Shown in pieces: positions 11,521-23,524 of a DNA stretch of 64,000 bases (position 1 is the first letter of the stretch; each line of letters opens with the position of its first letter). The stretch is taken from contig NW_024609846.1 of the NCBI RefSeq assembly GCF_016920785.2, positions 77,013,816-77,077,815 of the forward strand. Reading direction: 5' to 3'. This DNA is from Ixodes scapularis (Eukaryota > Arthropoda > Arachnida > Ixodida > Ixodidae). The notes under the pieces are model-generated. The model saw only the letters and a list, made by a program, of their open reading frames with translations. It ran no database searches and was not told the DNA's origin. Both the position numbers and the translations under genes were made by a program.

Positions 11521-13107
11521 TTTTTTTATTTTTTTATTTATAACATACTGCAGACCAAGATGGTCCAACCAGGAGGGAATAAGAAAGAGTAAACCACACA
11601 CCGTGCATGACAATATATAAGCAATACCTTCGACAGGAAGTACAAATAAAGAACTTTTACACAGAGCATAAAAAGCCACCAGCAGCAGAAGGAAATGTAG
11701 CAGTGAGGGCCTATGAAGTCATGAACTGGGAGGAAGCGGCTAACTGAGTGGGAAGAGGATTCCAGTCACTAATTGTCCCGTGGAAAAAAGAAAATTTAAA
11801 AAGATTGGTGCGAGCAAAGTAAGGTGCCAGTAAGTGTGGCTGATAATGTCTGGTCTGTCTCGTAGTAACGGGTTGTGGGTAGGGGTGCCGATTAATAGAA
11901 AGCCTATCATTTGCAAGAAGATACAAGAATTTCAGCCTAGACTTTTTTCTTCTTTCCTCTAAAAACAAATCAATTTGGTTTATTTTCATTAGTGAGGAGC
12001 AAGAGTCGGTTTGTTTGAATTTATCGTAAATAAGTCTGACTGCCCGCCTTTGAACTGTTTCTAGTTTATTTATATCTTTTTTGGTAAAGGGGTCCCATAC
12101 AATGCTGGCGTATTCAAGCTTAGGTCTTACGAGTGAGTTGTACGCTAGTAATTTTACATTAGAGGGCGTATTCTTTAGTTTGTGCTTAATCAATCCAAGC
12201 TTTCTAAAAGCAGCAGATGTTATGTTTAGACCAGCTGAAATGTTTTTCTAATGTCAGTCCAAGATACTTATAAGTATCTACCTCAGAAACGTCATAGTCC
12301 CTTATTTTGTACTGAAAGGAAAAAAAAAATTTTTTTTGTTCGTGATTCTAAGAAAATTAGTTTTCTCAAGATTCAGGCTCATATTCCACTGGTGGCACCA
12401 ATCCTGTATAAAATTAAAACTCAAATTCAGTGCAACTTGATCACTCGGACACGTTACTTCTTTAAACAACGCACAGTCATCCTTGAATAAACGGATGCTG
12501 ACACCTGGGGCAACAATAGAAACAATACCATTAATATATATCAAAAACAATAATGGTTCCAGGACACTTCCTTGGGGTACTCCGGAAGTCACATCAAGCA
12601 TCTCTGAGCAGGCAGCACCAACCTCTACATACTGTTTACGGCCACGCAGATAGGAGCTAATCCATTTTACTATAGCTGGATCGAGACCAATGCAGTTTTC
12701 CGTGTGGTACTCTGTCAAAAGCCTTGCTGAAGTCGGCGAATAAAACATCTATCTGTCCAGATTTGTCCAACGTGGAGGCGAATTCGTGTGCTGTGGTAAC
12801 AAGCTGAGTTACTGTTGAATACCCCTTCCGGAATCCGTGCTGAAACTCGGTCCTTAAGTTATTTCTATCGAGGAAGTCAGTTACCATATTTGAAATCACG
12901 TGTTCTAGTAGCTTACATGATCTACACGTCGAAGAAATTGGTCTGTAGCTGCTCATAGATAGGTGGTCCCCTTTTTTAAAAACCGGCACAACTCGTGCCA
13001 AGAGCCACTCATTTGGCAGAACGCCCGACAAGAAAGAAACTCGAAAAATCACTGTTAGAAAGCGTGCCAAGGGATCCGCAAAAGGACGCAAAAGGGTATG
13101 GGGTATC
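11521..13107 (-). mobile_element. L2/CR1-type non-LTR retrotransposon A, 3' half
   Basis: On the minus strand three offset frames carry the reverse transcriptase. 12657-13091 has SSYRPIS and FADFSKAFDRVPHGKL. 12302-12748 has GVPQGSVLEPLLFLIYING and the catalytic box as LFKDDC. 11711-12193 has the C-terminal region with NSLVRPKLEYASIVWDP. The 3' end near 11521 is A-rich and runs ATAAATAAAAAAATAAAAAAA. Frameshifts and changes such as FADDC to FKDDC and SVLGP to SVLEP show it is dead. The 5' side is cut at 13107 by element B and continues at 14719. Confidence 0.85.
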
Positions 13108-14714
13108 TAGAAAAAAAGTATGCACATGAGTCTATATGTTTTCTGTGAAAAACACTCAATTATGACCCCTTGTCAATTCGGTTTCCGAAAGGGGTACTCG
13201 ACAGAGTTGGCGCTACTAAAACAGAAAGAAATTATACTTACAAACATCGAAAACAAACTGCTAACATTAGGCCTATTTATCGATTTTTCGAAGGCATTCG
13301 ATCGCCTTAATCATAAAACTTTACTGCAGAAACTGGACCTTTGTGGCATCAGGGGTGTTGCCCTGAACCTAATCGAAAGATATTTGCAAGACCGTTATCA
13401 GTACGTTGAAATTGACGGGGAGCGTTCAAACATGCGCCAAATAAAGGCAGGTGTACCGCAAGGGAGTATTCTCGGGCCCCTTCTCTTCAATATTTTTATA
13501 AATGACATAGTGAACTTAGATAATAGCGTCAACTACATAATATACGCAGATGATACAAGTTTGTTTTTCTTTGGAACTAGCATTGACGTCATTATAAGAA
13601 AAGCAAATCAATTCTTGCAGAGTCTAAACGTTTGGACCACCGCAAATTTATTAACAATAAATGTTGCAAAAACTAAGACAATTATTTTCCGCGCAAAAAA
13701 TACAAGCTGCACCAGCAGCCTGCCGGGAGGGCTCTCTTTTGCCTCACGAGATGTGGAAATTGTAAAAAATGCTAAGGTGCTTGGCGTAACTTTTAATGAA
13801 CATATGCTGTGGGATTAGATGGTGCAAGACACAACCATAAAGCTCCCAAAGGTTGTAGGCGTTTTATATAAATACCGTAATATCTTAACCCCCTCGATAA
13901 TGCTGCTTATATATCACGCCCTGTTCTACTCATATTCCCTGGTTTGGGGTACCACTACGAAAACGAACGTTCTGAGACTTTTCATAATGCAAAAGAGGGC
14001 AATACGAATAATATGTAATGTAGCGTTTGATCACTCCACGAAATCTTTGTTTAAAAAGCTTGACACGTTAAAAATCACCAATTACTATAGCTCAAGCTTT
14101 TGATGTCATATAAAAGATCATTAAGCAACCGTGTTAGCGTTTTTAATTTATTCTCAGGTTTGGAGTCGCGGGACGCAACATACATCACTCGTCATTCTCG
14201 AAACTGGGCCGCACCGCACTCCAGAACCACTTAGGGTGACCAGAGACTGGCTTTTACTCTCCCAAGAATTGTAAACAACCTTGAAGCAAAGGGAATTTCC
14301 GTGGCCAACACAAGCAAAAAGGAAATTCGTGACCTATTTGAGTAATCTATTAAATAGGTGTTGTCATGTTTTGAAGGTGCAGAGGCAGTTGCGTATATAT
14401 TTTTCAAAGTCAATGTGCATTGTAGTGCATGTGCTCATTACTAAACTCTTAGAGCAAGCGTGTGCTACTTTGAATTATGTTTACCTTGTTTAACCCTTCG
14501 CACTGTATATAATTGACACCACTGTCCTGTGTAAGCGCTCGATTATCTGTTTTTATATATGTTACATAATACATTGTTCTTTCACTCATATGTTGTGTTT
14601 CTTCTGCGGATGTAAAGGGGAGGCGGGGGCTTCGTCAAGTAGCGACGTGTTGTTTTTTCCCTGCCTTCCCCTCTCAAATGGAGAGGAAATAAATTGATTG
14701 ATTGATTCATTGAT
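13108..14714 (+). mobile_element. non-LTR retrotransposon B (5'-truncated) nested in A
   Basis: A plus-strand RT fragment (13120-13818) carries CQFGFRKGYSTELALL, DFSKAFDRLNHKTLL, GVPQGSILGPLLFNIFIND and the catalytic YADDTSLF. An in-frame TAG at 13816-13818 separates it from 13819-14103, which carries the thumb and C-terminal region (LLIYHALFYSYSLVWG). The 3' end is an ATTG-repeat tail at about 14690-14714. TATC flanks it on both sides (13104-13107 and 14715-14718). Deleting the insert restores GGGCCCGATACCCC in element A, reading VGPDTP, so the boundaries are supported by the host element's own coding frame. Confidence 0.85.
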
Positions 14715-14718
14715 TATC

Positions 14719-14868
14719 GGGCCCAACAGACTTTTTGGTTTCTAAATTCACTAACATAGAAAAAATTCCTGCATGAGATATGAAGTCTGCGATCAGATGT
14801 GAACGATTCACGATTTTCACGCTCGTACATTTCAGCCTCGGAAAATACTGATTGAAAGTAGGCATTAA
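14719..14868 (-). mobile_element. retrotransposon A, middle segment
   Basis: The minus-strand reading gives NAYFQSVFSEAE and, after a frameshift, KSVGPD. This is the region immediately upstream of the reverse-transcriptase fingers in L2/CR1-type elements. It joins 13107 downstream across insert B and joins 15406 upstream across the MITE. Confidence 0.8.
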
Positions 14869-15405
14869 AGGGGTCATGAAACGATTTTCCTACTTCTTCC
14901 TCCTTAGCTGAGTCCTCAACTCAAACGCGAATTGTGAAATCACGTCGTCGTGACATTGTTCGGCACCGGTGCGATGACTCCTAGCTTCCACCATGCTTTT
15001 TATGCACACCATGGAACTTGTCATTCGCTAGTGACGATAAGTTCCGTCAGGGCACTCATTGGTCACGAACGCGAATCCAAATATTCGTCGACGGATCGAT
15101 TGTTGACGAGCGCGCACGTCGGAGTGACGCAGTTCTCGTGTCTAATGCGTGAGCTGGGCTCGGCTGACGTCAGGTTGGCACCGCCTGCCGCGCTTTGGGA
15201 ACCGCGGATGTATCATAGTGAAAAGGCGGAGGGCTTTCGAAGGAAAGAAGGAACAAAATAGTCCGCTATGTTTTCAAATGGTCGTATCGAAAAGCTGGCT
15301 TTTGACTTTCTACCCTCTTCCTTTTGGCCAAATAAACGATATGCGATTAGTAAAGTCCCAGTTTAAAATCATTCATTCCAGCCCGAAATTCGTCTCATGG
15401 CCCCT
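14869..15405. mobile_element. TTAA-flanked MITE (537 bp) inserted in retrotransposon A
   Basis: Inverted ends AGGGGTCATGAAACGA and, inverse of the right end, AGGGGCCATGAGACGA (14 of 16 identical) are flanked by TTAA on both sides (14865-14868, 15406-15409). Removing the element and one TTAA rejoins the host reading as IARHF-NAYFQSVFS. TTAA duplication is typical of piggyBac-type transposition, though the ends do not show a standard piggyBac start. No transposase is present. Confidence 0.8.
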
Positions 15406-15757
15406 TTAAAATGACGAGCGATTGTTGTGTCATCAGCAACCACCGTACCGTCAACAGATATTTGACTGTGGTTTTCTTTGGTTGCTCAAATAGCTCCAAA
15501 ACTTCTGAGGATCATTTGTAAGAAAATTCGTCAGTGTGTTGGAAAAGTAATAATCACGGGCTTGTTGAATGCATCGTCCCAGCTCACTCTGCATGCTCTC
15601 TATAGCCGACCGTTGTTAGCACGCTTTGTTTTTCTAAGGCGTTTAATCCTTCGCTTTAAGTGAATTATTTGTCGATTGATCCAGAGGTTAGCCTTATTTA
15701 CGCGTTTTTTCTTACTAGGGACAAAATGATCCAAACAATAATGGCACATGCACGCCA
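15406..15757 (-). mobile_element. retrotransposon A, 5' surviving segment
   Basis: The minus strand reads HFVPSKKKRVNKANLWIN, then a basic helix region, and near the MITE junction ISVDGTVVADDTTIARHF. This is the linker between endonuclease and RT in L2/CR1-type elements. Homology stops at about 15757, where an unrelated repeat with GCCAGGCACGTAGCCAGG begins. No endonuclease domain is seen beyond. Confidence 0.7.
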
Positions 15758-18700
15758 GAGCCAGGCACGTAGCCAGGGGGGAGGCCCATGAGGCAAGGAC
15801 CCCCCCCCCCAAATTTCTTCCATTTTGCATGGGTCCTCCTCTCCCCCCTCCCCTTCATACAGAATTTTGTCATGGGCTCCGCTACCCAGATAAAATAGGG
15901 GGTTTTCGTAGATCGTTCTCGCCGTCCCGCAAGGCCCTCCGCAACCCGCTACGATAGCGGGAACTCCACAGTGACGGCTATCGGCGCGCAGGCGCAGTAG
16001 CAACTTCTTCGTTGTGGAACGCTTAGCGGAGGGGGCAGCGCGGTCTAATATCTGCCTGTCATTGGCTTCGCCGATACCGAGGCGCTGCCGCGGTTGCAGA
16101 AGGCAGCAAAACACCTATGCACCGCTGTGCTCGGCGAAAATATCGTAGTGTCACTCTGCGCTTGCGTGTGTGGTTTGTGTTGGCATTTTGGAAGCTGCCA
16201 GAAATGTAAATGCGCGTTCTAGTTCTGAGTGCCAGACGGCGATTAAATGTGCCAACTCCACTCGTGAAACAGGAAATTCTGCAGTTGATGAAGTACAATA
16301 AAGTCTCTTCCGAACTTGAGTTCGCACCGCTGACTTACATGGCTTGCTACTTGGCCTTCGTTTGCGAACAAAAGGTGACCATTTTTATTTGTAGAAATTG
16401 TCGTAATTTCAAAGTAATTAGCTGAAACGTTCAACCTAGCAAAGCAATAAGAATTTCTCAGTGGAAGCAAGGAAGGCTAATGTGCAGAACCCGCTAAACT
16501 TTGCAGGTGACGTGTCCTGAATGGAAGCGCAACTTAAGGGAAATGCATCACATGACGGAGCATATCAGTCCATGTTTAGCCTTGACCAAGGAGGACTCAG
16601 CTATCCACGACCTGAAGCTGCCTGGCTGTGCAAGCTTGTCTGCACCTTTGTCGAGAGGGCTCTACAGTCGGCAGAGATTCGTGGTTGTGGAAGGATTTGC
16701 AAGGTCCTCTCGAGGGCTGTGCTTCCACACCTTATGAACTCCCCGCTGATGTGGTGTGTTAACTGCCGAGACCCCTACCACAGCGAAGAGCTCTGCGAGC
16801 TCTTTCTCAGAAAACTCCTCAGACATTTTTGGCAAACTGGGCTGGTGACCTAAATAGCCCACCAGAGAATATATTGAGGCTTTCGCGAAAGCCTTTTTCC
16901 CGAAAGGTACTCCGCTTGTGAACTAAATGACTCCCTTGGTCTGTTTTTTGTGAACAATGAAGTTTATAATGCTGAAGTTATGCACGCGGAATCCGATTTT
17001 ATATTGTCCTTCACAGATGAATAAATGGCACAGCTCGCGCGTGCTCGAGCGTCGGTTAAAAGCGGAAATCACACGGCCTAGCTATATCCAACTATAACTC
17101 CTATATTAAAGTGGTAATGGAAACGGGGCAACAGTTACGTGAACAAGAAAACGACAATTCTCTCATACTGCCAGCAGAATGCAGCTTTAACGCGCAGCCT
17201 GCAGCTGAGTGAGCTTTTCGCAGAAAGAATCATGTGCTTTTATTCTACACAGATTTGTCACATCATTCATGCAATCTGGCACTCGTTTCAAATGAGACTT
17301 GCGGCTTCACGAAAAAAAAAAATGTAAATAGCCACACTGGGCCAGGCCGGGCGTCCTGCTCCTCTCTCACTATATTTCGTCTTACCTTAGCATGAACTAA
17401 CCGCGAACGCTGTGCTAGCGCGAGCGGCTAGCCTTTACTGCCTTGACTGGAGCACTCGCTGCACGAGCACTCATGCAGCCGCCGAGGCTTCCTTCGAAGC
17501 AACTATCTCGCGCTTTTAGCACGCGCGGCTAACAAGTACATACTAACGTTAACGAAGTATAGACCTTTGCAAAAACAGCTCGCTGGCCGCCGCCATTTTG
17601 CGACTCGAGCGACCCCTATCAGCCAAAAATTTCTGCCACCCGCCTGAGCTGTGGAAACCCGGTCAGCGCGACTCCCCACCTGCATTGTGTGTTCGAAGTT
17701 CGCCGGCTTTCCTTGAAAGTGTTTACTCTATTTGCCTGTTCAGGATGCTTGCGTGTTTTTGTAATCTTCCACTGTGAGAACCAGGAAATACCAGGGCTCG
17801 TAGCCTGCTCGACCTTCGCAGGAAACGAACGAAGAGAGCGAACGTCAAGCAGCCCGCGACGCGGGCCGTTCGACGTTCCTCGAGGATTATTTCCGTTGAG
17901 ATAATCTCCGAAAAGCCTTCCCGGCTATGTTCCCGGTCTTGGCGAGAAGTAGCTGATAGGGTCCGGGGTATGGGAACTGAATAGACACGTTCGTTCATTT
18001 GCTTTAGTGCTGTGTAAAAAAACATCACTCTTCAAAACTTATCCCAAGACAAGCCGGATTCCGTCCGATCGTCGTGAAGTGACTATCGTCACCACTGCAT
18101 ATTGGATATGCTGTGTTATTTGGGACTTTTCTCAAATCCTGTTCGGATAACGCGGCACCGTGGGGTACGTACAATTTATGTTGTTCGATTGATGAGACTC
18201 GTTGAATTTCATATAGTGAGCGGGCTATACCCATGCAGTTCGGCTATCCTCTGGTGTAATGAAATATGTTAGGCAGTTATGATCTTTGTAGTTTGACACG
18301 GCTGAGTGTATGGTACCGTTAAAAAGATCCGCATAAAATGAAACAAACAACCCAGTTGCATTTGTTCTGTCGCAGACGGACTCGCCGAAAATAGCTTTCA
18401 TTTGTTTGTTTTTGTTCCCAAAAATAGTTCAACGCTTTCTTAAAAACTTCGAGAAATTCTCTTCGCCATAGAACACACAACAAAAATTAAAGTGAGGCGA
18501 TTTTGCTGCCACAAACGTACAAAATTGCTCCTAAGCAGGCTTCCACAGCCTACTGACGAGAACACCCACAGCTCAGCGCAGTCGGGCAACGCTGACGTAC
18601 ACTCTCAAAACCAGGGACGCGCGCTGGAAATCGCTTCGTTCGAGACTGCCGCTGGAAAGGTCTATAGAGTTCCTCGATATGCTCCCCCGAAAGGAACTCT

Positions 18701-18940
18701 ATCTTTCACCGATAACGAGCGCCACGGCTGGCGCTGCGGGGTAAAGTAGAACTATCGCTCTCACCGGCGGAGTGAAGCATACGGCAGGCCGCTCCCAAGG
18801 GGAGTCCTAATCGAGTGGCCGTGCTACTGGATTGGCTGGGCTGCTCGGTTGAACACGCCAAGTCGAGTGTAAAAAATTGTCAATGTGCAGGGTAGCCGGT
18901 GTATGTCTATCACGATGTTAAAATCCTGAGACTGGGAAGG
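15758..18940. other. non-coding stretch with unclassified repeat sequence
   Basis: It begins with a C/G-rich repeat edge (15758-15860) that truncates retrotransposon A. Further on are GC-rich patches around 15890-16100 and 17450-17900. A short hairpin at about 18663-18705 pairs ATAGAGTTCCT with AGGAACTCTAT. Apart from the weak transposase-like fragment at 16521-16853, no gene is supported. Confidence 0.5.
16521..16853 (+). pseudogene. weak transposase-like fragment (P-element/THAP9 type?)
   Basis: An open frame of 110 residues contains GGLSYPRPEAAWLCKLV. This resembles the GGL-x-YPS-type segment near the C-terminus of P-element/THAP9-like transposases, and the fragment at 35482-36102 shows a similar segment. 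There is no catalytic region, and the similarity is from memory of the motif only. It may equally be a chance frame. Confidence 0.2.
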
Positions 18941-18954
18941 AAGATTGAAAGAAA

Positions 18955-19112
18955 AAGTGTGAGAAGACACAGAAATAAGGGGACAGACAAACGTCTCAAA
19001 CTCAGCTAAGAAATTGTATTCCGTCCACAGCCTAAAGCTGTGGACGAAATGAAATTTGTTAGCCGAGTTTGAGACGTTTGTCTGTCCCCTTATTTGTGTG
19101 TTTTCTTACATG
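18955..19112. repeat. long inverted repeat (hairpin)
   Basis: The left arm, about 18960-19030, runs from GAAGACACAGAAATAAGGGG to CGTCCACAGC. The right arm, about 19036-19110, is its inverse with few mismatches, including ACGTTTGTCTGTCCCCTTAT. The centre is CGTCCACAGC-CTAAA-GCTGTGGACG. It is a head-to-head dimer of one repeat unit. It lies about 600 bp from the Penelope-like element, whose families often carry inverted terminal copies, but no direct link is proven. Confidence 0.8.
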
Positions 19113-19699
19113 CTTTTGATGGAACAGCGCGGATGAACAGTCACACTCACATGCACACAAAAGGAGACAGACTCGCAGCGCTGACTTACAACTCAGTCCT
19201 ATATTTCTTCTTCCTCAAATCTTCAACTTCTTCACCTTTGCCGTTGATGAGAACTAGAGCCACTAAATGAGCTGCGCTTAGAGTATCGGCACTCCGTTCC
19301 CCGGCATTGTTGTGGGCGCCGCCATTTTGGCTCGTATGCAGAGCAGACGCAGCTGCCGATCGTCATGATTCAAAAGTGAAACTTCTTCAGCATTAGATTC
19401 GGCTGTGGAAAGGTCAGGCAATATTGCTTTGCTCTGTCACGAACTATTTAAACATTTGTGGAGGGCGGAAAGGCGTTTCCTGTCCTTTCAGATAAAGCCT
19501 CAGATAACTGGCAACCATGATTTTACGACACAAAATGGCCAAGTGTCGTTACTCTGAAGCGTATACCTTATTTAGTGGCACTAATGAGAACAATTTAAAT
19601 TGTTTACACACCAGAGACCAAATAGCCAATAAACATTAATAAATAAGTAATAATTAAATAAATAAAAGACAACTAAACATACTATTAAAAATACTATTA

Positions 19700-20285
19700 A
19701 AATTAAATTAAAAATTAAGCGAAAAATTTTCTCATCACCTTTGGTGTTTTGATGACATCTTTAGATAATCCAATTTTTCCTTTGACAAAGCTAAGGATGA
19801 TACACTAACACATTGGTGGTCCAACCTGGCTATTTTTTCAGCTTCGATGATCTCTCTTGTCAGCTGATTACCGCTTCTGGCAATGACAGTGCAGTTACTC
19901 AGGTCCGCTGAACACCCGCAATCCCGGCAATGTATTCCTAGATTCCCTGATATTACTCTGTTTATGTTGTATTGATGCTCTCGTAATCGGTCATTGAGAG
20001 ACCTCCCGGTCTGGCCGACATACTGTTTTCCGCATGAGAGGGGAATGGCATAAACCACCCCTTCAGGGCATGGAACAAACTGGGAGTGGTGCTTTTTGGT
20101 ACAACCTAATGTCCTATCGGAGGAAGAATTGACTTTTTTACATAAACTAGAGAGCTTGCATGGGGCAGAAAATACTACGTTAATGTTTACGCGGTTGCCT
20201 ATCTTTTTGAGACCATGAGAAATGTGGTGAATATAAGGCACAACCGTTGGCCTTTGGTTTCTGTCCCTCCTGTTACGTTGGATTA
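19700..20285 (-). mobile_element. Penelope-like element, GIY-YIG endonuclease half (inverted)
   Basis: The minus-strand frame 19735-20241 starts VPYIHHISHGLKKIG, the usual linker after a Penelope RT. It then shows the GIY-YIG domain: VVYAIPLSCGKQYVGQTG, SLNDRLREH, the cysteine/histidine cluster HCRDCGC, and EIIEAEKI with a candidate catalytic glutamate. The frame extends upstream to about 20280. Penelope-like elements encode RT and endonuclease on one strand, but here the RT is on the opposite strand immediately adjacent. AT-rich sequence at 19620-19735 may be its 3' tail. Confidence 0.85.
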
Positions 20286-21640
20286 AATTAAGTGTCCAGG
20301 CGGGCGCCAGAAGCAGAAAGTGAGCGTTGTATATCTGAAGGCATTGACCTACTCACTAAATACAGACAGCCAGGCTCAACTGTGCCAATTAAGAGAGTTG
20401 AGACCTACTTGAAAGAAAAGTCGATGTCCATCCTACCGGCAGACAAAGAAGGAGGTTTCGTGATTATGCATACGGCTACATTTGGAGAAAGTGCCTTGGC
20501 TGCCATCGACTCTGTATTCACCCGCCACTTTGACGTTTCGTTAGTTAGAGTAAAAAGTGAGGGTCAAGAAAATATGTCAGAAGCTCGACTTAAAGAAGCT
20601 TTGCTCCACCATCGACCGAAGCAAAAATTTGAGTCTGCAAATTATGTTCAGTGCGAAAACCCACAAAACTGACTGTCCCTTAAGAGTAATAGTGTCGGAA
20701 AGGGGCAGAAGACTGTTGCCCTATTTTTACGAGAGAAGCTCAACTGGCTGACAGATGACGACCCTTTCTTGTTAAACAACTCAGATGAAGTCATTAGGTT
20801 CCTAAATGAACACAACAACAATTACTTAAAGGCCTTCTCCATTAACATCAAGGGCTTGTATTATGCTATACCCCAAGAAAGACTTTTAATGTGCATTGCA
20901 GCCTGCATTGACTCTTTCGGCATTATAGCCTTCCAAAATGCTTCAGGAATATCCCAAAGCGGTTTTCTTGAATTGCTTACAGTCTACTTGAAGTCTACTT
21001 TCACCAAGTGGGATGGAAACATCTACCGACAAACGAAAGGTGTTTGCATTGGATCCTGCATTGCGCCTCGTCTTAGTGACCTATACCTAGCGCTTCAGGA
21101 CAACATCCTACAAAGGCGTTTGGACACTTCAAAATTTGTGGAAGTGTTCCGCTACGTAGATGACTTTTTGATTTTCTTGGCCCCTGATGACAATAACATT
21201 TCAAGTACTGTGTCCAATGTCCTCTCGATATTTAAGAATTCTTTGGATCCTTTGGACATAACCCATGAACTTCCGGTTGAAGGGTCCCTAAGGTTCTTAG
21301 ACCTCAGGCTGTGTTTTCTTTCTTATCATACTTGTTGGACATACGCTCCGAGGGGGAAAAAGCCACTCCTCCTTTATCAATCGGCCCACTCGAAATTAGT
21401 TAAGAGGGTTGGAATCAACTTGTGCCTTAAAAATGCCATCACAAGGTCATGCCCGCACACTGTAAAAAACAGCTTTGATGCTCAGATAGCTAGGCTACTA
21501 TCAGGAGGGTACCCTAATCACGTATTAATATCTGTCGCAGAAAAAGTTTATCGTTTGAAACCGAAGCGGAAAGGCAATATCGGGATATTTTTGAAGACAA
21601 TAATGACTCCTAGACTATTCGCGTCTCAAACATAAAAATA
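20286..21640 (+). mobile_element. Penelope-like element, reverse-transcriptase half
   Basis: The plus-strand frame 20292-20672 has MSILPADKEGGFVIM, the N-terminal Penelope motif. Two compensating frameshifts (about 20640 and 20710) bracket FSAKTHKTDCPLRVIVSE. The main frame then resumes (TDDDPFLLNN) and runs to 21635, with TKGVCIGSCIAPRLSDLYL, the catalytic RYVDDFLIF near 21150-21177 and LRFLDLRLCF. The order is N-terminus next to the endonuclease start, C-terminus outward. This is what a twin-priming type 5' inversion would give. The frameshifts make it non-functional. Confidence 0.85.
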
Positions 21641-22626
21641 GTGTCAATTAAAATACCATTATGACACCGGAGAGACAATTTTTTTCCAACACACACTTCA
21701 CGCGTCAATAACCTCACCAGCCAGTGTGAGATGTAAGCACTTCGTAATCGCGGGGCAGGGCTTAGCGGGCTGCGACCTTCCCATTCTGCAGCTAAAATGC
21801 GCCTAACGGCGTAAATATTGAAAAAAAAAAAAAACACTTTTTAGTGAAAACAATTACAAAAAAAAAAGTTTGAACCCATTAAAAAACTTTTTTGTTTTTT
21901 TTTATTTCAGTGTCGCTTTAAAGAAAAAGCTTAAGCGTCCTCCAAGTTTTTAAACACCTACATCAAATCAAGTTGTTTAGCGACTCATTCGCATTCTGTG
22001 TGCGTCCATGAAACGTCCACGCGTTCATGAAACATTCATGAAAATCAAAAATTATCCAGATAATATGTTTTATCAATCTTACACACACACACACAAAAAG
22101 TTTTTTTTTGTGTGTGTGTTTTGAGAGCGAAAAGGGGGGATGCAAAAAAATGTCTTCGTAAAGTCACACTCCTTTTAAAGGGCAGATATGTGTAGTAGGC
22201 ACAATTTTTAAATGTCTGCTAGCGCTCCCTCGAAATATGCTATTTGGAGGACATGGTCCGCAAGAACTCTGCTATTTTTCTAAATAGAATTTTAAAGAAA
22301 AGAAATCACTTTTTTGTCGATTTTACCTACCATCTTTAAATGGTTAATGACACAAAAAAAAAGTGAGTCATTGTGAAAATATTTGGCAGGATACTGTGGG
22401 AAACAATGCATGTCAGAACATTCGATAACATTTTATTGCCATCAGGGCCTCAGTCTGGGGCATTAAATAAGATAGAAATTTTAAAATTGACATTTTGTTG
22501 CCGAATAAAACGAAGGAAAACAGAAACAAGAAGAGCAAGAAATAAAAACAAGCAAGGAATGCGTGTTTGGGTGGGAATGGTTCTTGTGCACTGTACGTTA
22601 CAACTAAGAAATAATAACAAAATTAC

Positions 22627-22870
22627 GCTTCTAAGCACCAAATGGAGCCGCCATGGCCGACTTTCTCTTGTCTTACCGAGATGCCGAGCCACTGAAGCTG
22701 GCGTTGACGAGCCTATACAAAGGCCTATTCTGGGGAGAGGGACACAAGAGCACCTGAAGTGGAAATAAATTGTTTTTCTGTGGCAATGATGAAGTGAAGC
22801 AAACAGAATAACAGGAAATAAAAACTGAAAGCTGGTTATGGCGGGGCCTGTGCACAGCTGCCTGAAAGCG
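22627..22870. mobile_element. TA-flanked MITE, copy 1
   Basis: Imperfect inverted ends (CGCTTC.../...GAAAGCG, then GCCGCCATGGCC.../...GGTTATGGCGG) are bounded by TA. The interior matches the copy at 33248-33500, for example ACCGAGNTNCCGAGCCACTGAA and TGAAGTGAAG. The two are diverged members of one Tc1/mariner-type MITE family. Confidence 0.6.
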
Positions 22871-23524
22871 TATATGCCGAGACTCACGATAAACCATCAC
22901 TCGAATCTAATATCTTTCTCTACATGAAGCAACTATTTTGACTCTCACAGGATTTCCCTCTTTCACTCACTGAGATGTGACTTTCTCTCCCACTACCCAC
23001 TAACTTTTCGCACAAAAAGGTACGAGGATGGGCATCGTATATATCTTTGTGTGTTTATTAATTAGTGTAAACGACGTACTTTTCGCGGGCTCAATATTTC
23101 GGGATTTAGGTCAAAGCTGCAGTTCTTGAATACTTCGCACGTTCTAATTTTCGCGACGCGGTGGACTCTCAATATAGATTCCAATGTGTTTACATTTTAC
23201 CGGAATCGTCCGCGGGAACTATTTTTCCCGAATTGTAGGTGATTCGCGAAATTCCCGAAAATTAGGTCTTCGCGAAAATTAAGTCGTTTACAGTACTACA
23301 TTTTGTGAAAATATGCACGTCAAATATTCGTAGTTGGTCGTAATACTACACTAACTGTGCTGTCTTTCTACAACCGTAACATTGGACGCCATAGAATCCA
23401 TTAATATAACTTTGTACAACTGACTGCACTGATTGCAACAACAACTTTGTAAAAAATATTGGGGTGTGTTTATGTTTATACAGCCTGAATTTAGTCTGCC
23501 TCAGCGGGCGACTTGTCCTTCAGC

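Noticed and set aside
11131..11679. 182-residue minus-strand open frame
   Set aside because: It is driven by the poly-G/purine tract (poly-proline on this strand) and by the 3' end of retrotransposon A; no independent protein features.
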